Source of the DNA: Nitrosomonas sp.
GTDB lineage: Bacteria; Pseudomonadota; Gammaproteobacteria; Burkholderiales; Nitrosomonadaceae
Direction of reading: 5' to 3'
Assembly (NCBI GenBank): GCA_021774055.1
Contig: JAJFJL010000161.1
Coordinates: forward strand, 1 to 38,568
DNA: 38,568 bases
Each line of letters begins with the position of its first letter. The first letter of the stretch is position 1. Under the pieces are notes generated by a model. It did not search any database. It was not told the DNA's origin and saw only the letters and a program-made list of their open reading frames with translations. Both the position numbers and the translations under genes were made by a program. This document shows positions 1 to 8,196 of this stretch, in pieces.

Positions 1-1583
1 CCTGATGCCGACCATACTCCTGCATTATAGGTTGAAGTAACCGCATTTGATGTTGCGGTATTTAAACTACCTGCAGCTGCATTTGATAAGGTTAATGTGA
101 CAGTGATGGTTGCAGTAGTGTCTACATCTGTAACTACGATGTCAGTTAAATTCAGCGCAGTACCTTCGGTGTAAGTTTCTGCCGCACTAAGGTTGGTTGC
201 CGTTGGCGCATCATTGACGGCAGTAACTGTGAGGTTAAAGGTCTGCAAGGCAAGCGAACCACCAGCTCCATCGGAAGCAGTAAAGGTGAAGCTGTCAGCA
301 CCGTCAGCGTTGGTGGTGGGAGTGTATTTAATGAAATTGCTATCTATATCAGCTTGCGTGAAGGTTCCCGCTGCATTCAGATTTGTTCCGCTTTTTGTCA
401 AAACACCTTTCGTGGGAGCTGTTCCAACCGTGTAGGTAATTGCTGTAGTAGTCTCTTCAGCGTCGCTCAGTTGTAATTCTGTACTTGTAATGGTTGTAAT
501 CGCCGCATCTTCCAATACCGTCAACCCAGTGTTGTTTGTAACGGTGGGAGCGGTGTTGGGAACTGCGGCATTACTAATAGCGAAGCTTTGTATGCTAAAG
601 GCATCCGCTGCTGCAGAAGTCGTTGTCATTCGAATTTCAAAGGAAGTTAAAGCTATACCTGAAAAATTCGTAAAATCAAACTGTGCCTTGGTAACAGGAG
701 TACCACTAGTAAGAGAAAATGGTGCCTTTGCAGAACTTACTGTTCCCCCAGCAGCTGTGTTCCCAACGATACTAAGATTCGTGAAGAAAGTGTTAACCGC
801 AAAATTAAAATGATAAAGTGAAATATCTGTTAACTGAAATGAACCGGTGTTTACTCCATCAGCCGCAATAGTGTAAACATAGCTGTTATTTCCAGTAGCG
901 CCAACAGCAAAGAAATCTGGTAAAAAGATATTCATCGGTGCCGTAACTGCATCTCTGGTGGCACTAACGGTAAAATGAGTATGCGTTAGATTATTTCCCC
1001 CATCAGAAAAATTATCAATAACAGCATCGATACCGGTGGCATCGTATGTTCCCGTGGTAGCGACGGCAAGAATACCGTCATAGGCTAGTAGTTCCAACGA
1101 GTCAAAGGGTGCTGAAACTTCAACATCCCCTGTTGTAACTTCAAGATCCCAGTCCCCACCAAGAGCCGCAGCTCCCGTTAAATTATTAGAAGCGGCAATA
1201 TCAGCGCCTGTCAGCAAAGATAACTGCTTTACAAAGTGCCGACCTAGCTCACCTTTAGCAACATGACAGCCATAGATTAAAATGTTAGCGGTTTTCACCA
1301 AAGCCTCGTCCCAGCTTTGAAGCGCCATTTGATATTTATCCAGACTACTTTGACTTAAGGTGCTATTACCTAAATAGATTTCAGCTTGATTACCGTGTGA
1401 GAGGATATGTAGATCCTCAATGTTTGAATACTGATTTAAGGTATCGGTTATTTGTTCAACTCCATCTTGATATGGGTTTAAAACAACAACTTTTGTCCCA
1501 GCTTTTACTCCATCAATAAGGGTTTGGTAGTCGTCTACATTACTATCTACAAATAATAGTGATTTTGATATTTGATTTTTCAC
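1..1583 (-). CDS. DUF4347 / cadherin-like large secreted protein, 5' part only
   Basis: This is an open frame on the minus strand that runs off the left edge, so only about 527 N-terminal residues are visible. A GTG at 1581-1583 is chosen as the start. The only in-frame codons between it and an upstream stop offer no ATG, and DUF4347 proteins normally begin close to the LLFVDS motif seen here at residues 9-14. Residues 1 to about 170 match DUF4347, with LHILSHGN (His63), ILIYGCHVAKGE (Cys106) and GAAALGGDWDLEVTTG. A second region and then cadherin/CSPG-like repeats follow from about residue 325 (VLEDAAITTI, DGADSFTFTASDG, NDAPTATN). Such proteins are usually giant surface or secreted adhesins exported by type I systems, and one is encoded at 9.9-14.4 kb. 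The C-terminus and any RTX or secretion signal are outside the window. Family assignment is firm; function is inferred. Confidence 0.88.
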   Translation of the reverse strand, partial: MKNQISKSLLFVDSNVDDYQTLIDGVKAGTKVVVLNPYQDGVEQITDTLNQYSNIEDLHILSHGNQAEIYLGNSTLSQSSLDKYQMALQSWDEALVKTANILIYGCHVAKGELGRHFVKQLSLLTGADIAASNNLTGAAALGGDWDLEVTTGDVEVSAPFDSLELLAYDGILAVATTGTYDATGIDAVIDNFSDGGNNLTHTHFTVSATRDAVTAPMNIFLPDFFAVGATGNNSYVYTIAADGVNTGSFQLTDISLYHFNFAVNTFFTNLSIVGNTAAGGTVSSAKAPFSLTSGTPVTKAQFDFTNFSGIALTSFEIRMTTTSAAADAFSIQSFAISNAAVPNTAPTVTNNTGLTVLEDAAITTITSTELQLSDAEETTTAITYTVGTAPTKGVLTKSGTNLNAAGTFTQADIDSNFIKYTPTTNADGADSFTFTASDGAGGSLALQTFNLTVTAVNDAPTATNLSAAETYTEGTALNLTDIVVTDVDTTATITVTLTLSNAAAGSLNTATSNAVTSTYNAGVWSAS

Positions 1584-1685
1584 TTGCTTAAACCCTGGAA
1601 AATCGTCTATTTAATAAGTTGTTTTCTAACAATGCCTTTGCCAATTTAATCAAATTTAAAAATGAAATATGGCCAGGTAACGTAC

Positions 1686-1711
1686 AAGTTCTGTGGACAC
1701 AACATTTAATT
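1686..1711 (+). repeat. Short 26-bp repeat, copy 1
   Basis: This stretch contains GTTCTGTGGACAC followed by TTTAATT. It matches 21 of 26 positions at 3639-3664 in the same orientation. The two copies bracket the region that holds the broken DUF4214 gene and the IS4-type transposase. It may be an element end or a REP-type motif; the match was made by eye. Confidence 0.5.
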
Positions 1712-1816
1712 GCATCTTCTGCGTTATGCAAACAGTTATATAGCCGTGCTATACGCCTGTTTACGCCTTGAATATGAGCATAAATCCTACGAGTTACTCA
1801 AGTTATTTCATGCGCG
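1711..1816 (-). repeat. Dispersed palindromic TIR element, degenerate copy 1
   Basis: Read on the minus strand, this stretch resembles the element at 23791-23942. It shares the central stem (ATAGC-CGTG-CTAT), CATCTTCTGCGTTATGCAAA and the ATAAATCCT and TTTCATGC end motifs. The outer left end is eroded, so only the right terminal repeat is clear. It lies in the gap between the DUF4347 gene and the DUF4214 remnant (1584-1894), which otherwise holds no gene that I can see. Confidence 0.7.
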
Positions 1817-1894
1817 CTCCTAAAGCATTACTTTTTTCTAATCCAAAGTAACCAGAGAGCGACCAGATGGAGTTTTAAATTAATATTCCATAAG

Positions 1895-2799
1895 TTAAAC
1901 ACCCCCATCTATTTCTATCACACTACCAATCACCGTAATTGCCTCTTCACTGCTGGCAATGTCAACGGCAACTCCATCCCGACTGAAGGTTCCTTCTTCT
2001 AGTTGCAATAAATAACCACTAATTTCTTCAGTAGTTGCAGGTCGTTGCAAGGTATTTTGAATCAGTGTTTGAATATAGTCACTATCACCTAATTGATTAA
2101 GATCGGATTGCTCTTGGAACCAATCAAAAAACACCTGTGCCTCAACATTATCCAGCAATGCTTGGCGACCAATTTGCCATTCTTCAATAGACACATCACG
2201 ATTAAGAAAAGTATTCACCAATCGCGCCATGATACTTTCATTATGATTACAGTTTCACCACTATCAAAAGCGATTGCCTCCGCATTAATTATGTTTAGCA
2301 TGGCACCATCATTTAAGTTGGTCACTTCTAAAGCATTATCTGCAGTTTCTAGATGAACATCAGCGCGACCATTTAACATCTGCAGCACATCAAAACCGGC
2401 ACCTCCATCAACATTTAAAGCTAAACCTAACGGTAAAAAACCACTATCATCAGCAGCGCTGCCAATCACCTCACGGTTGACATCTAAGCGTAAAATATTT
2501 GGATTATCAGCTAAACCAGCTAACAATTAATCTGCAGTTTTATCTGCTAAATCAGCTGCTTCGAGAAGGCTATGGAAAGCTGCCAAGATGTTCTCAATAT
2601 CTGTTTGCTGTGCATTTTGCACTGCATTAGCTTCCAGCTCTGTCAACTCTCTACCTAGCCAAGTCGTTACCAAATGATGAGCTATTGCCTCGGCCTCAGT
2701 ATGAGCAATTGCTAATGCTGGTTCATTATCAAAACGGATTAGCTCAATATCAGTCAATGTATCCACAGTGCCATCTTGATGTGTTAATACCACTATCAT
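1895..2799 (-). pseudogene. Broken DUF4214-type secreted protein, C-terminal remnant
   Basis: Three minus-strand segments (2799-2527, 2526-2215 and 2230-1895) form the tail of one protein. The first two are in the same frame, separated by a single TAA at 2527-2529: ADKTAD, stop, then LAGLADNPNILRLDVNREV. The last is joined by a frameshift near 2220-2240, where one frame ends GETVIIMKVSWRDW and the other enters at MARLVNTFLNRDVS. The repeated pattern LVNTFLNRDVSIEEW and IQNTLQRPATTEEISGYLL, ending in SSEEAI, is DUF4214-like. This domain is common at the C-terminus of calcium-binding type I secretion substrates. The 5' part is missing, and the remnant begins exactly where the IS4-type transposase ends (overlap at 2799), so insertion plus decay is the likely history. 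It is probably non-functional. Confidence 0.8.
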
Positions 2800-3653
2800 C
2801 AGTGTTCCCCAATAAGGTGCGTCCTCGGGACTAATCTGGCCACAAGGTCATCCATAAAGCTAATTAGAGACTTTCCAGTAATTATTGCGTTTTGAGTTGC
2901 CCGAATAGTATAGGAGCTTATACGCACAATTCTTTCCTGATAGAATAACGGATTCACAAACCGACCTTTCTTTTCAGAATCTTGCTCTCTTCTTTTGAGT
3001 TCTTCCGTGTACTTTTTGTCAGAGGGGTGGATTAACTCTGAGTCTTGTATTTTTGATACCTCTTCAAAAACACGCAATAGGTTATAACTCATTGCCGTAA
3101 GACGCATTTGATTCTTTAGCGAGTTATTATCTGAAGACCACGCTTTAACTTCTTTTAAGTTACTTTTACTGTTGTTGAATGATTTCTCAATTGTCCATCG
3201 TTTATAGTACAGCATGGCAATTGTTCCCGGATTGACAGAGTGAGGCAATGTGGTTACAAAACGGTAAAGTTTTCCTGTTTCTGGATCTCGATAATTGATG
3301 ATACTAAATCGGATGCCATTATTTTCATAAAGACTGTAGCTTTCAACTCCTGTATTTATTTTATGGCTGGTATCAAAGGGAATGGATTCAACAAAAGTGG
3401 CTACTAAATTTTCCTTTAAAACTGAAATCACAAAGTTTCCATGTCTTACTTGATGATTCCAGAAAATATAATCAGTTACGGCCTTATCATAAATATAGAG
3501 ACATTTCTGAGAAGGATCTTTGGTTCTGTTTTGCTTTTCTAGTTGATCACGCAGTGCTGGAATTTCATGATGCCTATGGGTTCCATTGGTGACCAGGCAA
3601 AAAGGTCTGAACAAGCCGTTTCTAAGGTTTAAGCTATAGAGTTCTGGGGACAC
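2799..3653 (-). CDS. IS4-family transposase, N-terminally truncated
   Basis: The 284-residue product carries the IS4 signature Y-x2-R-x3-E-x6-K exactly (YYKRWTIEKSFNNSK, about residues 148-162), which holds the catalytic Glu. The second-Asp region is visible as LYIYDKAVTDYIFW, followed by GNFVISVLKEN. The segment with the first catalytic Asp, normally in the N-terminal third, is absent. The frame opens with a GTG just after an in-frame TAA, inside the short repeat at 3639-3664. Family members are usually around 100 residues or more longer. It is therefore most likely an inactive, 5'-truncated copy. It overlaps the start of the DUF4214 remnant, which it has probably interrupted. No terminal inverted repeats could be defined. 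Confidence 0.85.
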   Translation of the reverse strand: MSPELYSLNLRNGLFRPFCLVTNGTHRHHEIPALRDQLEKQNRTKDPSQKCLYIYDKAVTDYIFWNHQVRHGNFVISVLKENLVATFVESIPFDTSHKINTGVESYSLYENNGIRFSIINYRDPETGKLYRFVTTLPHSVNPGTIAMLYYKRWTIEKSFNNSKSNLKEVKAWSSDNNSLKNQMRLTAMSYNLLRVFEEVSKIQDSELIHPSDKKYTEELKRREQDSEKKGRFVNPLFYQERIVRISSYTIRATQNAIITGKSLISFMDDLVARLVPRTHLIGEH

Positions 3654-3664
3654 GATACTTAATT
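3639..3664 (+). repeat. Short 26-bp repeat, copy 2
   Basis: This contains GTTCTGGGGACACGATACTTAATT. It is the partner of 1686-1711 in the same orientation, with 21 of 26 identical. It covers the GTG that opens the truncated transposase frame, so that start is probably part of the repeat and not a true start. Confidence 0.5.
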
Positions 3665-3669
3665 ATCCT

Positions 3670-3790
3670 TAGCGTGGTAAGGTTGGTGAAAGGTAGCGCG
3701 CGCCTTTACTCTTTATGTTTAAAGATTATTTTGAGAAAGGTGCCTTAGATTCTGTTGTGACTCGTTCCTCTCCCCAACCTACCACGCTAG
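3670..3790. repeat. Nested inverted repeat downstream of the PhoX-like gene
   Basis: TAGCGTGGTAAGGTTGG at 3670-3686 is mirrored by CCAACCTACCACGCTA near 3774-3789, with one extra base on the left arm. Inside is a second small hairpin, AAAGG-TAGCGCGCG-CCTTT. It lies just past the stop of the 3819-4991 gene, so it could stop transcription of that operon. Its arms and spacing also look like a dispersed palindromic repeat. Confidence 0.55.
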
Positions 3791-3818
3791 AGTTATACGG
3801 TTTATATAACACTCACTC

Positions 3819-4991
3819 CTAAAATGGCCCGGTTATCTCAAAAGTAATCCCATCTTCAGACTTGCCAGTTTTACCTCTTTGCGAACTAAAATAAAGTCTA
3901 GTTCCATCCGGGCTAAATGCAGGACCAGTTACTTCTGATTTTTTATGGCCAACCACTTGTAACAAAGGATATAAATCTCCTTGTTTTGGAATCACTACAA
4001 TTTGCATATTCCCTTGATCCTCTGCCACAAATAATTTACCCGCAGCATTGGCGGTAATATTATCTACTCCAGTTAATGGTGGCAGAATATGGAACGCAGC
4101 ATTATAGATTATGGTTAGCTCATTACGACGAATATCGTATGCCCAGACACGATCATCTCCTTTGGTAGTGAAATAAACCACTTCTTGGTGATACCAGATA
4201 CCTTCACCGCCGTTAAAAGAGCTGCTTTGCTTTATTTGTTTACGAGTTGGTGTCGTTACTGCTTGAGGGTCTGGTAGGCGATGCCAGCGTAACGCCCCTA
4301 TTTGACCACTAATAACTTCAGCCACTTCAAGATAACCATTATCTAAATCAGGATGACCAGCAGCATTGAATGAATTGCTGGTATAGCGATATAAACAACC
4401 ATCTGGCTCATCTTCAGTTAAATAAAGCTGTTGATTTACAGTATCAACCGCAACTGCTTCATGATTAAAGGTGCCTAATGTTGGTCTTAACTGTGCAGCT
4501 TTATTACCAAAAGGGTCACATTCCCAAACTTGACCATTATCAACTTCTTCGCAGGATAACCAGGTCTGCCAAGGTGTATGGCCACCGGCGCAATTACGAC
4601 TGGTATTGGTTAGAATTGAATAAGCATCAACCAGTGTTCCGCGATAGTCAAATCGTAGTGCACCAACACCACCGGCTTGCTTGTTCATCTCACTGTTTGA
4701 AACATAAACCCAACCCCTATCTGGAGTTGCAAAGGTGGCCCCACCATCAGGTTCAGCGTGCCAGTTATAACCGAACAAATCTTGGCCAGAATAAGCGACG
4801 ATACGACTACTAAATCCTTTCGGTAAGCGTACGCCATTCTCATCTGGTGGTAATAGTGAACCAATCTTATCCTGAGTTAATGCAGCTTTTATCGGTGTTG
4901 AAACTAGATGATTGCCAACAAAAGCACCTACTCCTAGAAAACTATAGCGCAGCAATTCACGCCGCTTAATATCAAACGATTTATTTATCAT
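3819..4991 (-). CDS. PhoX-like (DUF839) Tat-exported protein
   Basis: The product has 390 residues. The N-terminus FDIKRRELLRYSFLGVGAFVG has twin arginines before a hydrophobic stretch, as in a Tat signal, so export to the periplasm is likely. The body matches the PhoX/DUF839 family: GGATFATPDRGWVYVSNSEM, then NCAGGHTPWQTWLSCEE, where the Cys of the first motif is a cofactor-site residue in characterised PhoX phosphatases. A beta-propeller-like run follows (VYFTTKGDDRVWAYD, LFVAEDQG, FSPDGTRLYFSSQRG). It is shorter than classical PhoX alkaline phosphatases, so phosphatase activity is not assured. It is the last gene of the operon starting at 9714 and overlaps the 6-phosphogluconolactonase gene by 4 bp (ATGA), which implies coupled translation. 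Confidence 0.85.
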   Translation of the reverse strand: MINKSFDIKRRELLRYSFLGVGAFVGNHLVSTPIKAALTQDKIGSLLPPDENGVRLPKGFSSRIVAYSGQDLFGYNWHAEPDGGATFATPDRGWVYVSNSEMNKQAGGVGALRFDYRGTLVDAYSILTNTSRNCAGGHTPWQTWLSCEEVDNGQVWECDPFGNKAAQLRPTLGTFNHEAVAVDTVNQQLYLTEDEPDGCLYRYTSNSFNAAGHPDLDNGYLEVAEVISGQIGALRWHRLPDPQAVTTPTRKQIKQSSSFNGGEGIWYHQEVVYFTTKGDDRVWAYDIRRNELTIIYNAAFHILPPLTGVDNITANAAGKLFVAEDQGNMQIVVIPKQGDLYPLLQVVGHKKSEVTGPAFSPDGTRLYFSSQRGKTGKSEDGITFEITGPF

Positions 4992-5695
4992 TGTGTAGCA
5001 TCTGTCTCAAAGATAATAATAGGTGATTTAGTTTGTTGGCGTAACCAAACAAATGGAATGTTTGAATCAGGAGTAGCTCTGAGCAAACTATCAAGCAAAT
5101 GTCGTTTGTTCTTACCAGTGACAACTAAGACAATAGTTTGACTATTGGCCAAGGCATTTAAACTAAGACTAATGCGGGACGAGGGAGCAAAAGGTTTATC
5201 CGATTCTGTACATAAACCGGTGGTTGCTACCAAATCAGGCTGCATCCCTGGAAATAACGAAGCAATATGACCATCTTCTCCTAGACCGAGAATAGATAGA
5301 CTAAATGGCGCTGGTAATTTAGCAAGACGTTGCTGCACGGTTTCAATAGCTTGTGCTGGATTATCATGAGCAGTTTTAAGGCCAACAAACTCAGTTGTTT
5401 CTGGCAAATATGACAAAAAACATTCTGTTACCAAACGTTGATTAGAATCAACATGGTTAGTTGCAACCCAACGTTCATCACTCAAAGTAACTGTTACAGC
5501 TTGCCAAGGTAGTGTTTGACGAGCCAGTACTGGTAAATAATGACGTGGGGTTTGTCCACCTGGTACTACTAGACTAATCCTGGTGTTTTTTATTAACGCT
5601 TCACGTAATACAGCTGCAGAGAAATCTGCAAACTCAGCCACTAACTGATTTAGATCTTTACAGGAATGACGCTGTATTAATTCACTAGTGAGCAT
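4988..5695 (-). CDS. pgl: 6-phosphogluconolactonase
   Basis: This enzyme hydrolyses 6-phospho-D-glucono-1,5-lactone to 6-phosphogluconate in the oxidative pentose phosphate or Entner-Doudoroff route, in the cytoplasm. The 235-residue length is typical of the DevB/Pgl type. Diagnostic motifs are present: VPGGQTPRHYLPVLA near residue 44, LSDERWV with a nearby NHVDSNQRL, and LGLGEDGHIASLFPG near residue 136. Its start overlaps the end of the HAD gene by 19 bp and its end overlaps the PhoX-like gene by 4 bp. It is unusual to find pgl without zwf or edd neighbours and inside an apparent sugar-acid operon. Here it may serve a lactone of another sugar phosphate; that is inference. Confidence 0.93.
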   Translation of the reverse strand: MLTSELIQRHSCKDLNQLVAEFADFSAAVLREALIKNTRISLVVPGGQTPRHYLPVLARQTLPWQAVTVTLSDERWVATNHVDSNQRLVTECFLSYLPETTEFVGLKTAHDNPAQAIETVQQRLAKLPAPFSLSILGLGEDGHIASLFPGMQPDLVATTGLCTESDKPFAPSSRISLSLNALANSQTIVLVVTGKNKRHLLDSLLRATPDSNIPFVWLRQQTKSPIIIFETDATQ

Positions 5696-6318
5696 AGATC
5701 AGAAACAGTCACGACACCTGCTGGAAAAGGATTGTTATCACCAGGCAACACCCGCCCAAGGAAGGCAATTCCATTGGCTTGTGCACTTTCATAATCGACT
5801 AAGGCATCACCAATCATCAATACTTTTTCAGGAATCAATGAATGGGTAGATAGAAATTCGGCTATCAAAGTTTGCTTGAGCGTTGGCGCGCCTCGAACGT
5901 CGGTAAAATAGGATGCCAAGCCACGTCGTTCAACAATAACCTTAAGTTCAATCTCTGGTGTGCCTGATGCTACAAACAATGGGATGCGAGCAGATTGTTG
6001 CTTAATTAACGTTTCAACACCGGCAACCGCTTTGCATGCAATAACAGCTTCAACTACCAATTTAGAAAACTGTTGATCTAGTGCTTGTTCTTCACTAGTG
6101 CTTAAGGTTGGTTTATGCAATAAATGCTGTTGGAAATAATGAAATTTACGATAGCGTGACATGCCTCCATTCTTAGTATGATAATCAACCACGGCAGCAA
6201 CTACTTCTGCACCATAAGCCTGATAAAGTTCAGCAAATGCTTGGGTTTTTATCTCACCAGACTCAACCACCACGCCATCAAAATCAAAAATAATTGCATG
6301 CCAATCCATTGCGTTCAT
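5677..6318 (-). CDS. HAD-superfamily phosphatase
   Basis: This is a 213-residue haloacid dehalogenase-type hydrolase. Motif I is IIFDFDGVVVES (Asp12 nucleophile, Asp14 acid/base), motif II is LFVASGTPE, the motif III Lys probably sits in PTLKQTLI, and motif IV is VLMIGDALVDYESA. The region between motifs I and II is a helical cap of the beta-phosphoglucomutase/phosphoglycolate phosphatase type. In this operon it would most simply remove phosphate from a sugar-acid phosphate before nucleotide activation, as KdsC does in the Kdo pathway. It is not KdsC itself, which lacks such a cap. The true substrate cannot be read from sequence. It follows the epimerase gene by 5 bp and overlaps pgl. Confidence 0.88.
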   Translation of the reverse strand: MNAMDWHAIIFDFDGVVVESGEIKTQAFAELYQAYGAEVVAAVVDYHTKNGGMSRYRKFHYFQQHLLHKPTLSTSEEQALDQQFSKLVVEAVIACKAVAGVETLIKQQSARIPLFVASGTPEIELKVIVERRGLASYFTDVRGAPTLKQTLIAEFLSTHSLIPEKVLMIGDALVDYESAQANGIAFLGRVLPGDNNPFPAGVVTVSDLCSLVN

Positions 6319-6323
6319 ATGTG

Positions 6324-7265
6324 TTATGCCCGGTTATCTGAGATTGACGGCGTAGCATCATCATCTTCACCGGCATGGCGCAGTTCTTTATGAATTTCTC
6401 TGAGACAATCTAACAACCCTTGCCCCAGGTCAACATGTTCATTTAACACCAATTTTCTACCAATACGTGGCTGGAAGGCATAAGGAGTTACTTCATAGTG
6501 ATGTACCGCATTGGCCTCATCAAAGTTTAATTTAACAGGCCACGGCATGATTTCAGAGATCATAGTCATCACATCCTTGATACGCAATCTCTCCTGACCG
6601 GTAAGAATTAAATGCCGGTTAGCAAATTCAGGAGCAAGTATTTGTACACTTAAACGTGCGGCATCTTCAACATGAATATACTCTCGAATAGCTTCACCGC
6701 TACCTTTGTAAGTAATAGAATGCTGATCAATAGCTTCAAACAGCATACGAAAAATACCGTTACGTTTGTCAGCACGTCGGCCATAAAGAGAGCCGTAACG
6801 TAAGATGCTATATTCCAATCCATAGCGATCATGATAGGTTTCAGTAAAACGTTCAGCGGCTTGCTTACTGGCACGATAAAAAGAACCTGATTCAGAATAA
6901 ACATACACACTACTAGCAAATACATAGCGCCTAACACCGGCAAGATGTGCTGCTTCAAGCACATGCATATTACCTAAGACATTAATTGATGCTGTCGCAA
7001 TCGGTTTATTATGTGCTTCATCAATGTCTGCAATGGCAGCAAAATTATAGATTACATCCGCACCCTCGGCGGCAGCTATCACCTGCTCTAAATTCATAAT
7101 GTCGCCAACAATCATTTCCTGATCAGGCCGCTGATAAGGCGATGGTGTACGATCAAACAAATGTACCTGGTAGCCAGCATCTGATAAAGCATCTGCTACA
7201 TAGCTACCAAGAAAACCACTAGCACCAAAAACCACCGCTATTTCACTAGATTCTGCTCTATTCAT
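6324..7265 (-). CDS. NAD-dependent sugar epimerase/dehydratase
   Basis: The 313-residue product is an extended short-chain dehydrogenase. It has the nucleotide motif VVFGASGFLGSYVAD at residues 11-25, an acidic Asp after the second strand (HLFDRT), NFAAIAD, the catalytic triad region FASSVYVYSESGSFYRASK (Tyr-x3-Lys) and a downstream REYIHVEDAA typical of nucleotide-sugar epimerases. Substrates of this group are usually NDP-sugars; the exact one is unknown. It overlaps the preceding dehydrogenase gene by 8 bp and is followed 5 bp later by the HAD gene, so all three are probably translated together. The acidic C-terminal tail (HAGEDDDATPS) is not part of the fold. Confidence 0.9.
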   Translation of the reverse strand: MNRAESSEIAVVFGASGFLGSYVADALSDAGYQVHLFDRTPSPYQRPDQEMIVGDIMNLEQVIAAAEGADVIYNFAAIADIDEAHNKPIATASINVLGNMHVLEAAHLAGVRRYVFASSVYVYSESGSFYRASKQAAERFTETYHDRYGLEYSILRYGSLYGRRADKRNGIFRMLFEAIDQHSITYKGSGEAIREYIHVEDAARLSVQILAPEFANRHLILTGQERLRIKDVMTMISEIMPWPVKLNFDEANAVHHYEVTPYAFQPRIGRKLVLNEHVDLGQGLLDCLREIHKELRHAGEDDDATPSISDNRA

Positions 7266-8196
7266 TATTGATTAAACCTGCTTCAATTAATCCTTGTAAT
7301 AAATTCTCGGCGACTTCTAGCTCCATTCTCTGGCGAGCTTCTCTAGCTAACGAACCTATGTGTGAAGTTAAAATAATATTATCACATGCTAACAATTGGC
7401 CTTGATACGGCTCTTGTTCAAACACATCTAATGCGGCTGCCGCTAATTGCTCTGTACATAAAGCATGATTCAATGCAGCTTCGTCGACCAGTCCGCCACG
7501 TGCCGCATTAATCACCATGGCACTTGGTTTCATTTGCGCTAAGGCTTTGCTGTCCAATAAATGATGATTATCTTTACTATAAGGTAGGTGCAGCGTAACG
7601 ATATCTGCTTGTGTCAATAACTGCTCAAATGAGACTAAGCTTACGTTCGCAGTTGCTTCTGTAACATACGGATCATACGCAATAACTTTTGCATCAAATG
7701 CTTGACATAACCGTGCAACCCGCCGACCAATGTGCCCCAAGCCAACAATACCAATAGTTTGTGCTGCCAACAAATGTCCCTGTTGACGTGGCCACTCACC
7801 TTGGCGCAATAATTTATCGGTATTACAAATTCGTCTAAGTAACGCTAACATTAACCCTAAGGTTAATTCAGCAACCGCTTGTGCGGGTGCTTCTGGGGTA
7901 TTGGAAACAGCAATTTTATGCTCCTCTGCTGCAGCCAAATCAACACTATCCATACCAGCACCACAACGCGCCACTACTTTTAACTGCTTAGCCGCAGCAA
8001 ATACTCTTGCCGTCAACGGTTCAATCCCTGCAATCAAACCAACACTATCATCAGCTAATAAATCAATGATTTCTTGTTCGGTTAATTTACGTCGATAAGG
8101 ATTGCTGACACCCGTCATCCCCTGTTTAATCAAACTTTGAATTGCTGGATTATTGTCAGTATCGAAAGTTGATGTGGAAATAACAAATTTACTCAT
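7258..8196 (-). CDS. D-2-hydroxyacid dehydrogenase, phosphoglycerate dehydrogenase-like
   Basis: The 312-residue product interconverts a 2-hydroxyacid and a 2-oxoacid with NAD(P). The Rossmann motif is TIGIVGLGHIGRRVA (GxGxxG). The catalytic Arg lies in MVINAARGGLVDE, the Glu in DVFEQEPY and the His in NIILTSHIGS, so all three catalytic residues are present. The N-terminal part carries VARCGAGMDSVDL, typical of PGDH-like members. There is no ACT or ASB regulatory domain, so it is unlikely to be the housekeeping SerA. Lying between an aldolase for 2-oxo-3-deoxy acids and a sugar epimerase, it probably acts on a related 2-oxo or 2-hydroxy acid. It overlaps the aldolase gene by 4 bp (ATGA). Confidence 0.9.
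   Translation of the reverse strand: MSKFVISTSTFDTDNNPAIQSLIKQGMTGVSNPYRRKLTEQEIIDLLADDSVGLIAGIEPLTARVFAAAKQLKVVARCGAGMDSVDLAAAEEHKIAVSNTPEAPAQAVAELTLGLMLALLRRICNTDKLLRQGEWPRQQGHLLAAQTIGIVGLGHIGRRVARLCQAFDAKVIAYDPYVTEATANVSLVSFEQLLTQADIVTLHLPYSKDNHHLLDSKALAQMKPSAMVINAARGGLVDEAALNHALCTEQLAAAALDVFEQEPYQGQLLACDNIILTSHIGSLAREARQRMELEVAENLLQGLIEAGLINNE

Noticed and set aside
193-813. Two plus-strand open frames of 80 and 107 codons
   Set aside because: They lie opposite the DUF4347/cadherin-like gene, whose minus-strand frame has clear family motifs, and show no family features themselves.
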